From positions 1,116,001-1,180,000 of the forward strand of contig NZ_CP019300.1 of assembly GCF_001953955.1 (NCBI RefSeq): a stretch of 64,000 nt of DNA, given 5' to 3'. Position numbers and translations under genes: made by a program. Below the pieces are notes generated by a model that saw only the letters and a list, made by a program, of their open reading frames with translations, had not been told where the DNA came from and searched no databases. This DNA is from Prevotella intermedia ATCC 25611 = DSM 20706 (GTDB lineage: Bacteria > Bacteroidota > Bacteroidia > Bacteroidales > Bacteroidaceae). The first letter of the stretch is position 1, and every line of letters starts with the position of its first letter. Positions 8,433 to 17,473 of the stretch are shown here, in pieces.

Positions 8433-9164
8433 CTATATGCCAGCAGCCAGAATTTCAGCCACATGCTTAAATTGAACATTATATTTCTTCTTCTTTGCCA
8501 CTCCCTGCATATGCATCAAGCACGAAGAATCGGGGCCCGTAATAAACTCTGCACCTGTTGCCATGTGTCGTTTTACTTTGTCATCGCCCATTCGACTGCT
8601 TACACTGGGTTCTTCAATGGCGAACATTCCACCAAAGCCACAACATTCATCGGCACGTTCAGGTTCTTTTATTGTAATACCTTTCTTTAGTTTCAAAAGG
8701 TCTATAATCTTATTAAAAGGCGGAACATGTTCCTCGGTAGGCGAACTCAAACCCAACTCACGTACACCGTGGCATGAATTGTGCACCGAAACAATGTGCT
8801 CGAATTTCCCCGGTAGTTCTTCCACCTTCAAGACATCGTGTAAGAACTGCACCAACTCCATTGTTTTTTCAGGTGTTGAACATTTATGTTTATGAAGTTG
8901 CGGGTGATTCTTCTGTACGAAAGCAGCACACGAAACACTTGGCGTTACTACATAATCATATTCTTTGAAGATATCTTCAAACTTCTCAACCAACTTCCCT
9001 GACATGCGCTGGAAGCCTCCATTTGACATTGGTTGCCCACAACACGTTTGACGTTCAGGGTATTCTACATCAAGTTTTAGCTTGCGTAGAAGTCTGTAAG
9101 TAGCCACACCGACTTCTGGATACAATGCATCGACATAACATGGAATAAATAATCCTACTCTCAT
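8433..9164 (-). CDS. lutA: Lactate utilization protein A (CCG-domain oxidoreductase subunit)
   Basis: The 243-residue LutA has two cysteine-rich CCG domains of the heterodisulfide-reductase type. Cys motifs are visible at CCGQPMSNGG and ECCGFGGMFAIEEP, with further Cys in SVSCAAF, HNSCHGVRELG and GPDSSCLMHMQG. It is the first gene of the lut operon. A promoter-like TACTTTTG lies 34 bases upstream. The gene is divergent from rfbC, with a 292-base gap that holds an inverted repeat which could be an operator. Confidence 0.92.
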   Translation of the reverse strand: MRVGLFIPCYVDALYPEVGVATYRLLRKLKLDVEYPERQTCCGQPMSNGGFQRMSGKLVEKFEDIFKEYDYVVTPSVSCAAFVQKNHPQLHKHKCSTPEKTMELVQFLHDVLKVEELPGKFEHIVSVHNSCHGVRELGLSSPTEEHVPPFNKIIDLLKLKKGITIKEPERADECCGFGGMFAIEEPSVSSRMGDDKVKRHMATGAEFITGPDSSCLMHMQGVAKKKKYNVQFKHVAEILAAGI

Positions 9165-9198
9165 AAAATAGTTATAATCTTGTTAGCTTTTTATTTCA

Positions 9199-9206
9199 CA
9201 AAAGTA
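9199..9206 (-). promoter_or_regulatory. Putative -7 element of the lut operon
   Basis: The minus strand reads TACTTTTG, then TGAAA, a match to TAnnTTTG, about 35 bases upstream of lutA. No clear -33 element was seen. Confidence 0.45.
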
Positions 9207-9252
9207 AAAATAAAATGGCAGAATAAAGAAAAATAACTATATAAAATACACA

Positions 9253-9289
9253 ACTATTCGTTTATTTTACAAATAAGTACACGAATAGT
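9253..9289. promoter_or_regulatory. Inverted repeat in the lutA-rfbC divergent gap
   Basis: Nine-base arms ACTATTCGT and ACGAATAGT are separated by 19 bases that contain a second, nested repeat (TTATTT-TAC-AAATAA). It could be an operator for lutABC. No regulator gene adjoins it. Confidence 0.35.
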
Positions 9290-9420
9290 CTGCGATTTTA
9301 CGTCATTTTCTACCTTTTGCTTCTATTTTTACAACATTCCGATACAACTTTCAACGCATTTTTATGGATTAAAAACTTTAATAAATAGTTATTTTATTTT
9401 AGCAATTCAATATATTTTCG

Positions 9421-9428
9421 TAACTTTG
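9421..9428 (+). promoter_or_regulatory. Putative -7 element of rfbC
   Basis: TAACTTTG followed by CAA matches TAnnTTTG and lies 29 bases before the rfbC ATG. Confidence 0.55.
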
Positions 9429-9456
9429 CAATGCATAATACTATTATAAATAAGAG

Positions 9457-10008
9457 ATGGAATACAAGAAAACCGATATTGATGGTGTTTGGATAATAGA
9501 GCCAAAAGTGTTTAACGACAACCGCGGCTACTTCTATGAAGTATGGAAACAAGCTGATTTCGACGAATACATAGGGCAGCATATAGAATTTATTCAAGAC
9601 AACGAATCAAAGTCAAGCTATGGCGTATTGCGCGGACTTCATTACCAAAAAGGCAATTTCTCGCAAGCTAAATTGGTGCGTGTGCTGAAAGGAAAAGTGC
9701 TTGATGTGGCTGTAGACCTACGAAAAGACTCACCAACATTAGGCAAATATGTTATGGTAGAGCTGTCGGAGGAGAACAAACGCCAATTCTTTATTCCTCG
9801 TGGCTTTGCGCACGGCTTCTTAGTACTATCGGACGAGGCGGTCTTTACATATAAAGTCGACAACGTTTATGCACCACAGAGCGAGGCTAGTCTACGTTGG
9901 AACGACGAAACAGTAGGCATTGAATGGCCTATCGACGAAAAAGACATTGTCATTTCCGATAAAGACTTGAACAAAGCCGTAGCTTGGAAAGATGCAGACC
10001 TCTTTTAA
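9457..10008 (+). CDS. rfbC: dTDP-4-dehydrorhamnose 3,5-epimerase
   Basis: The 183-residue cupin-fold enzyme epimerises dTDP-4-keto-6-deoxyglucose at C3 and C5 on the way to dTDP-L-rhamnose. Motifs include FNDNRGYFYEVW, the catalytic His segment GVLRGLHYQ, KLVRVLKGKVLDVAVDLRK and FIPRGFAHGFLVLSDEA, then Tyr in YKVDNVYAP. The length is typical. It starts after a good promoter and stands apart from rfbB, which lies 5 kb away on the other strand. rfbA and rfbD are not in the window, so the rhamnose pathway is split. A short gap (18 bases) leads to a lipoprotein gene. Confidence 0.93.
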   Translation: MEYKKTDIDGVWIIEPKVFNDNRGYFYEVWKQADFDEYIGQHIEFIQDNESKSSYGVLRGLHYQKGNFSQAKLVRVLKGKVLDVAVDLRKDSPTLGKYVMVELSEENKRQFFIPRGFAHGFLVLSDEAVFTYKVDNVYAPQSEASLRWNDETVGIEWPIDEKDIVISDKDLNKAVAWKDADLF

Positions 10009-10026
10009 AAACTTTTAAATGCAGTG

Positions 10027-10815
10027 ATGAAACTAAAGAGTTTCTACATACTCGCTTTCTGTCTGTTCATCATTGGGTGTACCGACAAGACGAAACAAGG
10101 CGATTCCCCAGCCGAAGATGCAAAGGCAAAGGAATTGTTTCAAGGGTTGTGGGTGTCTGACGACAATGGAGAACCTGCACTGTTGGCGAAAGGCGACAGC
10201 GTTTTCTATCCCGATTCTGCCTGTATGCCTATGCAGTTTTGGATTTATAAGGATTCTCTCTATTTGAAAGGACAAAACCAAAACGAATACAAAATAGCAA
10301 AACAGTCGGAGAATGTATTTGTCCTCATTAATGACAACGGCGACGAAGTGCGCCTTGTAAAAAGCAAGAACAAAGACCTGCGCGCATCATTCGACAACCA
10401 AGTATATGCGTTGAATACCTTTCTGCATGCGCAAACCGATACGGTGGTAAGAACAAGTATGGGGTATTTTGAAAGCAAAATTACAGTAAAGACAACTTCA
10501 GACAGGGTTATAAAATCTACTTACAATGAAAATGGAATCGAAGTAGACAATGCTTATCTTGACAATGTAGCTTCGCTTTCAATATCAAACCAAGGCAAAC
10601 TCGTTTATATGCACGACTTCAGAAAGCAGGAATTTGCCTCACTTATTGATAAGAAGTTCTTGGAAAAAAGTATTTTGCGTAAGTTCGAGTTTAATCATAC
10701 CGACGAAAAAGCATTGTATTTCGATGCCATCATAGGTATTCCAGACGCTTCGACAAGCTATGTCATTGCCATTAGAATAACAACAGATGGCAACCTATCA
10801 ATGAAAATGAGATAA
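10027..10815 (+). CDS. Lipoprotein of unknown function (DUF4738-like)
   Basis: The 262-residue protein has a lipoprotein signal peptide with lipobox FIIGC (Cys about residue 18), then a charged linker and a beta-rich body. It resembles Prevotella proteins with a DUF4738 domain, recalled from memory and not checked. It likely sits in the outer or inner membrane facing the periplasm. GTG 10024 and ATG 10027 are adjacent; I chose the ATG. It follows rfbC by 18 bases, so cotranscription is likely, but nothing ties it functionally to sugar synthesis. Confidence 0.6.
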   Translation: MKLKSFYILAFCLFIIGCTDKTKQGDSPAEDAKAKELFQGLWVSDDNGEPALLAKGDSVFYPDSACMPMQFWIYKDSLYLKGQNQNEYKIAKQSENVFVLINDNGDEVRLVKSKNKDLRASFDNQVYALNTFLHAQTDTVVRTSMGYFESKITVKTTSDRVIKSTYNENGIEVDNAYLDNVASLSISNQGKLVYMHDFRKQEFASLIDKKFLEKSILRKFEFNHTDEKALYFDAIIGIPDASTSYVIAIRITTDGNLSMKMR

Positions 10816-10887
10816 GAAAAGTGCCCTAAAAGCATGAAGAGATATTAAAGATAAAGAACCTATAACAATATAAAAAACAGATGATTT

Positions 10888-12135
10888 ATGAAAAGTAAAA
10901 AGATAATTCAGGAAGAACAGATTTTAGTTAGAGTTACAGGACAAGACAGACCAGGACTTACAGCAGCAATTATGGGAATATTGGCAAAGTACGATGCACG
11001 TATTCTCGATATTGGTCAGGCAGATATTCACGCAACCCTTTCGCTCGGTGTCCTTATCCGAACAAACGAAGACAATTCGGGTAAGGTAATGAAAGATTTA
11101 CTTTTCAAAGCTACCGAATTAGGTGTAAACATTGGCTTCTCGCCAATCACAGACGATGAATACGAAGACTGGGTAAACCAACAAGGCAAGAACCGATACA
11201 TTTTAACCATCATTGGTCGTTCGCTTTCTGCAGAAAACATAGAAGCTACCACTAAGGTAATTGCCAGTCAGGGTATGAACATCGACTCCATTGTGCGTCT
11301 CACAGGTCGTCAAAGCATAAAGAAGGCAAACCATAGCGTTCGCGCTTGTATAGAGTTTTCGCTCCGTGGAACGCCTAACGACTATGTTCAAATGCAAGCA
11401 GACCTGATGAAAATGAGCCAAGAACAAGGCATCGATTTCTCTTTGCAGAAAGATAATATGTATCGTCGTATGCGTCGTCTTATCTGTTTCGATATGGATT
11501 CAACCCTTATCCAAACAGAATGTATCGACGAATTGGCAAAAAAGGCTGGCGTAGGTAGCAAGGTGAAAGAGATAACAGAGCGTGCTATGCGTGGCGAAAT
11601 AGACTTCAAGGAAAGCTTCACAGAACGTGTTGCACTCTTGAAAGGTCTTGATGCCAACGTAATGCAAGAGATTGCAGACAATTTCCCAATAACAGAAGGT
11701 GTAGACCGCCTAATGACGGTGCTGAAAAACTGCGGTTACAAGATTGCTATTCTTAGTGGAGGATTTACTTTCTTTGGTGAGTTCTTGCAGAAAAAATACA
11801 ACATCGACTATGTCTATGCAAACGAATTGGAGATAGATGAAAACAATAAACTGACAGGAAACTTTGTCGGAGAAATCGTAGACGGTCGTCGAAAAGCCGA
11901 ATTATTAAAACTTATAGCACAGGTTGAGAAAGTTAATTTGGAACAAACCATTGCTGTCGGCGATGGTGCCAACGACCTGCCAATGCTTGCAGAAGCTGGT
12001 TTAGGCATTGCATTCCACGCAAAACCACGTGTAAGAGAGACTGCCGAACAGAACATCAACACCATTGGTCTCGACGGCGTTCTTTACTTCTTAGGCTTCA
12101 AAGACAGCTATCTCGGTGAGGCGGGCAAGCTATAA
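10888..12135 (+). CDS. serB: Phosphoserine phosphatase with N-terminal ACT domains
   Basis: The 415-residue enzyme hydrolyses O-phosphoserine to serine, the last step of serine synthesis. The N-terminal half holds two ACT-like regulatory modules (VRVTGQDRPGLTAAIMGIL, and YILTIIGRSLSAENI), likely serine-binding. The C-terminal HAD domain has motif I CFDMDSTLIQTECIDELA, motif II ILSGGF and motif III/IV GDGANDLPMLAEAGLGIAF. The length fits the long ACT-containing SerB family. A strong terminator follows at 12160-12205. It seems to be a separate unit from the lipoprotein gene, 72 bases upstream. Confidence 0.94.
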   Translation: MKSKKIIQEEQILVRVTGQDRPGLTAAIMGILAKYDARILDIGQADIHATLSLGVLIRTNEDNSGKVMKDLLFKATELGVNIGFSPITDDEYEDWVNQQGKNRYILTIIGRSLSAENIEATTKVIASQGMNIDSIVRLTGRQSIKKANHSVRACIEFSLRGTPNDYVQMQADLMKMSQEQGIDFSLQKDNMYRRMRRLICFDMDSTLIQTECIDELAKKAGVGSKVKEITERAMRGEIDFKESFTERVALLKGLDANVMQEIADNFPITEGVDRLMTVLKNCGYKIAILSGGFTFFGEFLQKKYNIDYVYANELEIDENNKLTGNFVGEIVDGRRKAELLKLIAQVEKVNLEQTIAVGDGANDLPMLAEAGLGIAFHAKPRVRETAEQNINTIGLDGVLYFLGFKDSYLGEAGKL

Positions 12136-12159
12136 ATCGCTTCTAACTTATATATAACA

Positions 12160-12205
12160 TTACAACAACGCCTCTGCATTCTTTAATGTAGAGGCGTTGT
12201 TGTAA
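12160..12205 (+). terminator. Strong hairpin terminator after serB
   Basis: A 21-bp stem with one G-U pair (arms 12160-12180 and 12185-12205) and a 4-base CTTT loop. The arms include CAACAACGCCTCTGC and its complement. Confidence 0.85.
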
Positions 12206-12261
12206 ACTGTAAAAAGCAAGTGGTATATCTTATTTTGTAGGCGAAAAGAAGATAATAAGGT

Positions 12262-12428
12262 TGTAAATATTTTTCAAGAACTAAACTCTCGCATAACAGC
12301 TTGTACATCAACATTTTACAAAACCTATTGTTTTGCATTCCAAAAGCGGCTGTTTTGCGTCGCAAAACAGCCGCTTTCGCAGTGCCAAATCGAAATTACC
12401 GTTTTTCTATGAAATTATCTTTACAAAA
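12262..12428 (-). repeat. Dispersed intergenic repeat, copy 3 (inverted)
   Basis: Reverse orientation, from TGTAAATATTTTTCAAGAA to CTTTACAAAA. The core differs from copies 1 and 2: it contains a 17-bp inverted repeat (arms 12343-12359 and 12361-12377, word AAAGCGGCTGTTTTGCG) and lacks the CCTACGC word. It lies between the convergent genes serB and the aminotransferase. The rest of the gap holds only the serB terminator. Confidence 0.85.
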
Positions 12429-12515
12429 GCAAAGCTGTTTTAGCACTTTTCTCAAATAGCAAGTTGGTAACTTTTTAGCTTTTGGTGGGTACTGATAATG
12501 AATAATATCTTCTGA

Positions 12516-13613
12516 TTAATGGAAGTTGTTCAGCAGCGTTATAATCAGTTCGGCGTCGCCTAACGACATTGTTTGGTTGCAAGGAATGGAAAGTTCTTCC
12601 CGATGGATACGTTCTGTTATTGGAAATGAAAGGGCATTCCATTCCTTGTATGCTTTTTGTTTGTGGGGTGGAATGGGATAGTGTATCATCGTCTGCACAC
12701 CATTCTTCTTTAAATATTCTTGCAGTCTGTCGCGTTCAGTGCAGAGTATTGGGAATATATGATAAACGTTATCGCGGTTTAAAGCTGTAGGAATGGTGAT
12801 GTACTCGTTCTTTACATGCTGCTCAAAGTAATGGGCAATTTCTTTTCTGCGTGCATTATCTTCATTGAGATACTTTAGTTTTACATCGAGTACAACAGCT
12901 TGAATTTCGTCCATACGGCTGTTTTTGCCTTGATAGTCGAATACGTATTTGCGGCTCGAACCATAATTGCCAAGTGTACGGACTGCTTTGGCGAGTTCCA
13001 AGTCGTTAGTGGTTACAGCACCTGCGTCGCCCAATGCGCCAAGATTCTTGCCCGGATAGAAACTGTGGGCAGCTGCATCGCCAAGACTTCCTGTAAGTTT
13101 GCCGTTGTAAGTACAGCCGTGTGCCTGTGCATTGTCTTCTATTAGCTTGATTCCATGCTGTTTACAAATGTTGCCTATTCTTTTGGTATAAGCACAACGA
13201 CCATATAAATGCACGAGCATAATCGCACGGGTACGAGGCGTGATAGCTGCTTCTATGCGGTTGTCGTCTATTTCCAACGTTGTAATATCGGGTTCTACGA
13301 GTACGGGTGTAAGGTTGTTTTCGGTTATTGCCAATATGGTGGCAATGTAAGTGTTGGCAGGTACAATTATTTCGTCGCCATCGTGGAGTTGCTCAAGTTC
13401 TTTGTAGGCACGTAGAATAAGGTGCAATGCGTCAAGTCCGTTACCACAACTGATGCAGTGTTGCGTACCAATGTAGGTGCGGTAATGCTCTTCAAAACGT
13501 TGAACAGCAGTGCCGTTAAGATACCAACCTGAAGCCACGACGTCCGAAATCGCCTTGTTTATTTCGTCTTCGTGCATCGCCGTGATGCGTTTGAGTGATA
13601 AATATTCTATCAT
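12516..13613 (-). CDS. DegT/DnrJ/EryC1-type sugar aminotransferase, FdtB-like
   Basis: The 365-residue PLP enzyme belongs to the sugar 3-/4-aminotransferase family. The PLP lysine lies in [16 protein letters not shown]. Other family motifs are [40 protein letters not shown] and [10 protein letters not shown]. Placed with fdtA and rfbB, the likely substrate is dTDP-3-keto-6-deoxyhexose, giving dTDP-3-amino-3,6-dideoxyhexose (Fuc3N or Qui3N type). I start at ATG 13613 ([10 protein letters not shown]), 5 bases after the stop of the upstream acyltransferase gene. The longer frame to 13649 would overlap that gene. Confidence 0.85.
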   Translation of the reverse strand: MIEYLSLKRITAMHEDEINKAISDVVASGWYLNGTAVQRFEEHYRTYIGTQHCISCGNGLDALHLILRAYKELEQLHDGDEIIVPANTYIATILAITENNLTPVLVEPDITTLEIDDNRIEAAITPRTRAIMLVHLYGRCAYTKRIGNICKQHGIKLIEDNAQAHGCTYNGKLTGSLGDAAAHSFYPGKNLGALGDAGAVTTNDLELAKAVRTLGNYGSSRKYVFDYQGKNSRMDEIQAVVLDVKLKYLNEDNARRKEIAHYFEQHVKNEYITIPTALNRDNVYHIFPILCTERDRLQEYLKKNGVQTMIHYPIPPHKQKAYKEWNALSFPITERIHREELSIPCNQTMSLGDAELIITLLNNFH

Positions 13614-13618
13614 AAGGC

Positions 13619-14563
13619 TTATATTTTCCATTCGTAAGTGTCGTAACAAACGCCGCGTCCACCAAATCCTTCCTTCTGATGAATAAGCTGTTGGTTCAGA
13701 ACAGTGCCACTTGCTTCGGTGCTTTTGCCAAAGTCGAAATAGCCGTTTCTACGCTTATACACCTTATTTATTATATAGTCGAACAGCAGGTCTAATGCTC
13801 CCATTGCCTTTCCGTCGGGCGATGCCGAGATGTATTGTGTATGAACAACGTTCGGTGTCTCGTAAATGAGCGTACCTCCAAGCGGTTCTCCGTTGGTTGT
13901 TGTAGCCATATAAAGTTTTATTTCTTTCGGGAAACGACACATTAAAAGCTGCAATTCTGCTAAAGAATGTACGGGACGAGCATCGTATTTAGCAGTTAAA
14001 TTGTTGTTGAGGATACTCCAAAATGCTGCTAAATCTTGACTTTCGCTTACGAGAATGCCGTTTCTGGCAGCTTTCCGAATACCGCTTCTACGGCTTTCGG
14101 TAAACTTTTGCACATCGTGGAGGCTGAACGATGATGAAATATCGCGGCTGACGAGTTGTGCGTGGCATATATTGGTAAGTGCATAAAGGTCTTCTTCAGC
14201 AGGAATACGGTGGTAAATCCACGGAATAGCTTTGTAAACCACTTGCTTTATGCCCATTTCTTTGAGCAAAATGTTCAGTTCCGAGAAGATGTTGCATACC
14301 TTTTCAGCTGTTATTCTCTCCGTTGTGAGCAATCCGCCATAGGTAAGTCCCTGATGAGAATATAAGGTGTCGCCTTTCCGATTGGCAGGTAACGCAGCAG
14401 AAATGCGCCCTTTCTCCATTACAAGAAACGAACAGTCGGTGAACCTATCGCTATGATAGTCCATATAGTTTCGATTGAAAAGAAACGTACCTTGCCTGGA
14501 AATGGTTACAAGTTCGTTCCATTTCGCTGCATCATCAAGGTTATATTGTTTAATTTCAATCAT
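13619..14563 (-). CDS. GNAT/FemAB-like acyltransferase in the amino-sugar cluster
   Basis: The 314-residue protein resembles FemAB or GNAT-type acyltransferases (BioF2-like). Supporting segments include [48 protein letters not shown] and [18 protein letters not shown], plus the [11 protein letters not shown] region near the end. It sits directly upstream of the aminotransferase. A plausible role is acylation of the newly made 3-amino group, in place of the hexapeptide-repeat acetyltransferase (FdtC type) seen in other clusters. Acetyl-CoA, another acyl-CoA, or an aminoacyl donor are all open. Confidence 0.7.
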   Translation of the reverse strand: MIEIKQYNLDDAAKWNELVTISRQGTFLFNRNYMDYHSDRFTDCSFLVMEKGRISAALPANRKGDTLYSHQGLTYGGLLTTERITAEKVCNIFSELNILLKEMGIKQVVYKAIPWIYHRIPAEEDLYALTNICHAQLVSRDISSSFSLHDVQKFTESRRSGIRKAARNGILVSESQDLAAFWSILNNNLTAKYDARPVHSLAELQLLMCRFPKEIKLYMATTTNGEPLGGTLIYETPNVVHTQYISASPDGKAMGALDLLFDYIINKVYKRRNGYFDFGKSTEASGTVLNQQLIHQKEGFGGRGVCYDTYEWKI

Positions 14564-14572
14564 ATTATGGTT

Positions 14573-14650
14573 TTATTTAATACACTCTATTTCAGGCTTT
14601 AAAACGATAGCAAGCGACGTTTCAGCTTTCGTTCTGAATCTGTTTTTCAT
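14573..14650 (-). CDS. Possible 25-residue ORF between fdtA and the acyltransferase gene
   Basis: A short ORF beginning MKNRFRTKAETSLAIV fills most of the 95-base gap. It is basic at the N-terminus and has no membrane segment. It could be a translated spacer or chance; there is no other support. Confidence 0.2.
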   Translation of the reverse strand: MKNRFRTKAETSLAIVLKPEIECIK

Positions 14651-14658
14651 TATGGTTC

Positions 14659-15069
14659 TTATTTGGTTTTACCGATGAACTTTAAATACTCATCGTATTC
14701 TCTGATGTAGTCGTCTTCGTCAAATGGGTCTTCAGCGAGCACCAAACAAACCGAACCAGATGAGAAATCTTCGAGTGTTCGCCACGTATCTGTGTTTACA
14801 AGCAGGCCTTGATAGGGGTGATTGAGTAAGAACGACTCTTTTTCAGTGCCGTTATCGAGTGTAACGGTGAAAGAACCGCTTGCTGCAATAATAAGTTCGC
14901 GACAATGTTTGTGCGAGTGTCCACCACGATTCTCGCCCCCTGGTACATCGTAGACCCAATAAACGCGCGAAATATTGAAAGGAACGTCTTTCATTTCTTC
15001 TGCTACGGTAAGGTTGCCACGGTGGTCTAATCGTTTAGGCAGTTCTATTATCTTCCCTATTTTTGACAT
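14659..15069 (-). CDS. fdtA: TDP-4-oxo-6-deoxy-glucose 3,4-oxoisomerase, FdtA-like cupin
   Basis: The 136-residue cupin of the WxcM/FdtA C-terminal family shows DHRGNLTVAEE, FNISRVYWVYDVPGGE, the metal- or substrate-binding RGGHSHKHCRELIIAASG and GLLVNTDTWRTLEDFSSGS. Known FdtA enzymes convert dTDP-4-keto-6-deoxyglucose to the 3-keto isomer, which a 3-aminotransferase then uses. Lying between rfbB and the aminotransferase genes, it supports a 3-amino-3,6-dideoxyhexose product. FdtA (gives Fuc3N) and QdtA (gives Qui3N) are homologous and cannot be told apart by eye. Confidence 0.82.
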   Translation of the reverse strand: MSKIGKIIELPKRLDHRGNLTVAEEMKDVPFNISRVYWVYDVPGGENRGGHSHKHCRELIIAASGSFTVTLDNGTEKESFLLNHPYQGLLVNTDTWRTLEDFSSGSVCLVLAEDPFDEDDYIREYDEYLKFIGKTK

Positions 15070-15127
15070 ATTTGTGCGTTTGAAAACTTCCCCTGACCTG
15101 TTTAAAAGGGCAGGGGAAAGGTTTTAT

Positions 15128-16276
15128 TTATCGGTTTCCGTACATATTTTCGTAGTACTTCTGATAGTCGCCGCTGGTTACTTCTTCAATCCAAGATTGA
15201 TTTTCCAAGTTCCATTTTATGGTTTTCACGATACCTTCGGCAAACATAGTTTCAGGGAACCAACCCAATTCGTTCTTAATCTTTGTAGGATCGATGGCGT
15301 AACGTGCGTCATGGCCGAGTCGGTCAGCCACGTGGGTAATCAAATCGTTGTTGATCCACGAGATGTCGATGTCGCCATTCTCGTCTTTAACTTGCTTTTT
15401 CAGAACTTTGCGAAGCTCTTTATCTTCAGCCATCATATCGTGAATGGTTTTGATAGTGAGCTTAACAATGTCGATATTCTTCATTTCGTTGTGTCCACCA
15501 ACGTTGTAAACCTGTCCTATACGACCTTCGCGAACCACCATTTCAATAGCTTTGCAGTGGTCTTCTACGTACAACCAGTCGCGAACGTTTAAGCCTTCGC
15601 CATATACAGGAAGTGGTTTGCCAGCAAGAATGTTGTTGATAATTAATGGAATTAACTTCTCTGGGAAGTGGTAAGGTCCATAGTTGTTTGAGCAACGTGT
15701 GATGCTGACGGGCATATGATATGTGTCGTGGTATGCCATAACAAACATATCGGCACTGGTTTTACTTGCCGAATAAGGGCTGTGAGGGCATAGAGGAGTT
15801 TCTTCAGTGAAGTAACCGTCAGCACCAAGCGAGCCATAAACCTCGTCGGTAGATACCTGATGATAACGTTTTCCTTCCTTCCACGTAGGATAACCTTGTT
15901 CGTCTTTGCCCGTAACCCATGCACGGCGAGCAGCGTCCATAAGGTTCTGAGTACCCAATATGTTTACATTCAAGAACAGTTGCGGGTCTTCTATCGAGCG
16001 GTCTACGTGACTTTCAGCAGCGAAATTCACAAGATAGTCGATGTCGTTTTCAGCAAACAGCTTATCAACCAATTCTCTATCGCGTATATCTCCTTTCACA
16101 AAAACGCATCGTTTATTATCGATGTCGTCTTTAATAGTACCGAGATTGCCAGCGTAAGTTAATGCGTCAAGTACGATAATCTTAATATCTTCGTTCGCAT
16201 ACTTCTTGTGAAGCAGATACTTAATGTAGTTTGCGCCGATGAAACCAGCACCACCAGTTACCAAATAAGTTTTCAT
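15128..16276 (-). CDS. rfbB: dTDP-glucose 4,6-dehydratase
   Basis: The 382-residue NAD-dependent short-chain dehydrogenase/reductase starts with TYLVTGGAGFIGANYIKYLL. The catalytic region reads STDEVYGSLG with the YSASK Tyr-Lys pair, and RCSNNYGPYHFPEKLIPL follows. It makes dTDP-4-keto-6-deoxyglucose from dTDP-glucose. The product can feed both rfbC (rhamnose) and fdtA (amino sugar) in this window. It is 58 bases upstream of fdtA and 25 bases downstream of the phosphodiesterase gene. The length is slightly longer than the common 350-360 residues because of an insertion around residues 110-140 (VTGKDEQGYPTWKEGKRY). Confidence 0.95.
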   Translation of the reverse strand: MKTYLVTGGAGFIGANYIKYLLHKKYANEDIKIIVLDALTYAGNLGTIKDDIDNKRCVFVKGDIRDRELVDKLFAENDIDYLVNFAAESHVDRSIEDPQLFLNVNILGTQNLMDAARRAWVTGKDEQGYPTWKEGKRYHQVSTDEVYGSLGADGYFTEETPLCPHSPYSASKTSADMFVMAYHDTYHMPVSITRCSNNYGPYHFPEKLIPLIINNILAGKPLPVYGEGLNVRDWLYVEDHCKAIEMVVREGRIGQVYNVGGHNEMKNIDIVKLTIKTIHDMMAEDKELRKVLKKQVKDENGDIDISWINNDLITHVADRLGHDARYAIDPTKIKNELGWFPETMFAEGIVKTIKWNLENQSWIEEVTSGDYQKYYENMYGNR

Positions 16277-16301
16277 AAGTTGCTAATATTTTTATTTTTA
16301 A

Positions 16302-16808
16302 TTATTTGTTTCTATTATTTGTCAATGTAATAACTTCGCAATCGCTCATTTTATTGCCCTCAATGGTGAGTCTTACGATGGTTCTTTCTTTGTGAAAACC
16401 TTGTAAACCCGCTGCGCCAGGGTTGATATGAAGCAGATTTAATGTTTTGTCGGGCATTATTTTCAATATGTGTGAGTGCCCATCTACAAAAAGATTGGGC
16501 GGTGAATAATAGAGTGTGTTGCGCACAGAATAGTCGTACCTGCCTGGGTAACCACCAATATGCTTTAGCAGGACATCTACTTCTTCACACTTGAAACGCA
16601 GAATTTCGGGATAGCGGGCACGAATATCGTAGCCATCGCAGTTGCCGTGAACCGCTCGAAAGATAGGTTTCATAGCCTCGAACTTGTCTGCAACCTCCAA
16701 CGAACCAATGTCGCCAGCGTGCCAAATCTCGTCGCAGTCTTTCAGATAGAACTCGTATTTCTCGTCCCAATAGGCGTGTGTGTCGCTTATAATGCCAATT
16801 CTTTTCAT
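16302..16808 (-). CDS. YfcE-type metallophosphoesterase
   Basis: The 168-residue protein is a calcineurin-like phosphodiesterase of the MJ0936/YfcE type. Metal-binding motifs are GIISDTHAYWD, EIWHAGDIGSLEVAD, VHGNCDGYDI and DGHSHILK, then LHINPGAAG. Family members are soluble phosphodiesterases with broad or cyclic-nucleotide activity; the natural substrate here is unknown. It sits between a cytidylate-kinase-like gene (7-base gap) and rfbB, so cotranscription is likely. Its role in the unit may be housekeeping. Confidence 0.85.
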   Translation of the reverse strand: MKRIGIISDTHAYWDEKYEFYLKDCDEIWHAGDIGSLEVADKFEAMKPIFRAVHGNCDGYDIRARYPEILRFKCEEVDVLLKHIGGYPGRYDYSVRNTLYYSPPNLFVDGHSHILKIMPDKTLNLLHINPGAAGLQGFHKERTIVRLTIEGNKMSDCEVITLTNNRNK

Positions 16809-16815
16809 ACAGAAT

Positions 16816-17442
16816 TTAGTCTATTGACAGCTTTTTACGTATGAAAGAAGCTATAAAGTCTTTTGTTTCTTCAAACCCCAATATGCTTGCGTCCACACAA
16901 AGGTCGTAGCTTTCGGCGTGTCCCCATATCTTTCCTGTATAGTAATTGTAATATTTGGCACGTTCGCTTTCTTTATTTTCAATCAGTTTGAGGGCTTCCT
17001 CCATTGTGCAACCAAGGCGTTCGCTTACGTGTTTCGCCCTGAAATTGATGTTAGCAGTAATGAAAATGTTGATAGCATCAGGATTTTCGCGCAGCACATA
17101 GTCTGCCGTTCTGCCTACAAAAACGCATCGTGGGTTTTCTTCAGCAGCTTTTCGTATCACGTCGCTTTGGAATTGGTAAAGCCCTTCTTGCGAAAAGTCG
17201 TTTTTATAGAAGTCGTTATTGCCCAAGAGCGGTAGATGAATATGGAAGTGCGATTTAAGAAATCCTTTCTGTTCGTCGTTCTTTTCAAAGAACTTTTCAG
17301 AGAAACCACTTTCTTTTGCCGCAAGGTTCAGAATCTCTTTATCGTAGAATTGACAATTAAACTCCTCTGCAAGAGCTTTTGCTATGCAGCGTCCGCCACT
17401 TCCGAGTTGTCGTCCAACGTTGATTATCAGTTTCTTTTCCAT
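16816..17442 (-). CDS. Cytidylate kinase-like protein
   Basis: The 208-residue P-loop kinase-like protein begins IINVGRQLGSGGRCIAKALAEE, which resembles the phosphate-binding loop of the cytidylate-kinase-like family (Pfam cytidylate_kin2). The segments CQFYDKEILNLAAKESG and CVFVGRTADYVLRENPDAINIFITA also fit. These proteins are common in Bacteroidota and have no assigned substrate. It is 31 bases downstream of the MATE gene and 7 bases upstream of the phosphodiesterase, so all three are probably one transcript. Confidence 0.8.
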   Translation of the reverse strand: MEKKLIINVGRQLGSGGRCIAKALAEEFNCQFYDKEILNLAAKESGFSEKFFEKNDEQKGFLKSHFHIHLPLLGNNDFYKNDFSQEGLYQFQSDVIRKAAEENPRCVFVGRTADYVLRENPDAINIFITANINFRAKHVSERLGCTMEEALKLIENKESERAKYYNYYTGKIWGHAESYDLCVDASILGFEETKDFIASFIRKKLSID

Positions 17443-17473
17443 AAGCGAGGATATTTGTTTAGATTAATTTGCT

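Noticed and set aside
8563..8895. 110-residue plus-strand ORF inside lutA
   Set aside because: It lies antisense to a well-supported gene, and other such ORFs across the window behave the same.
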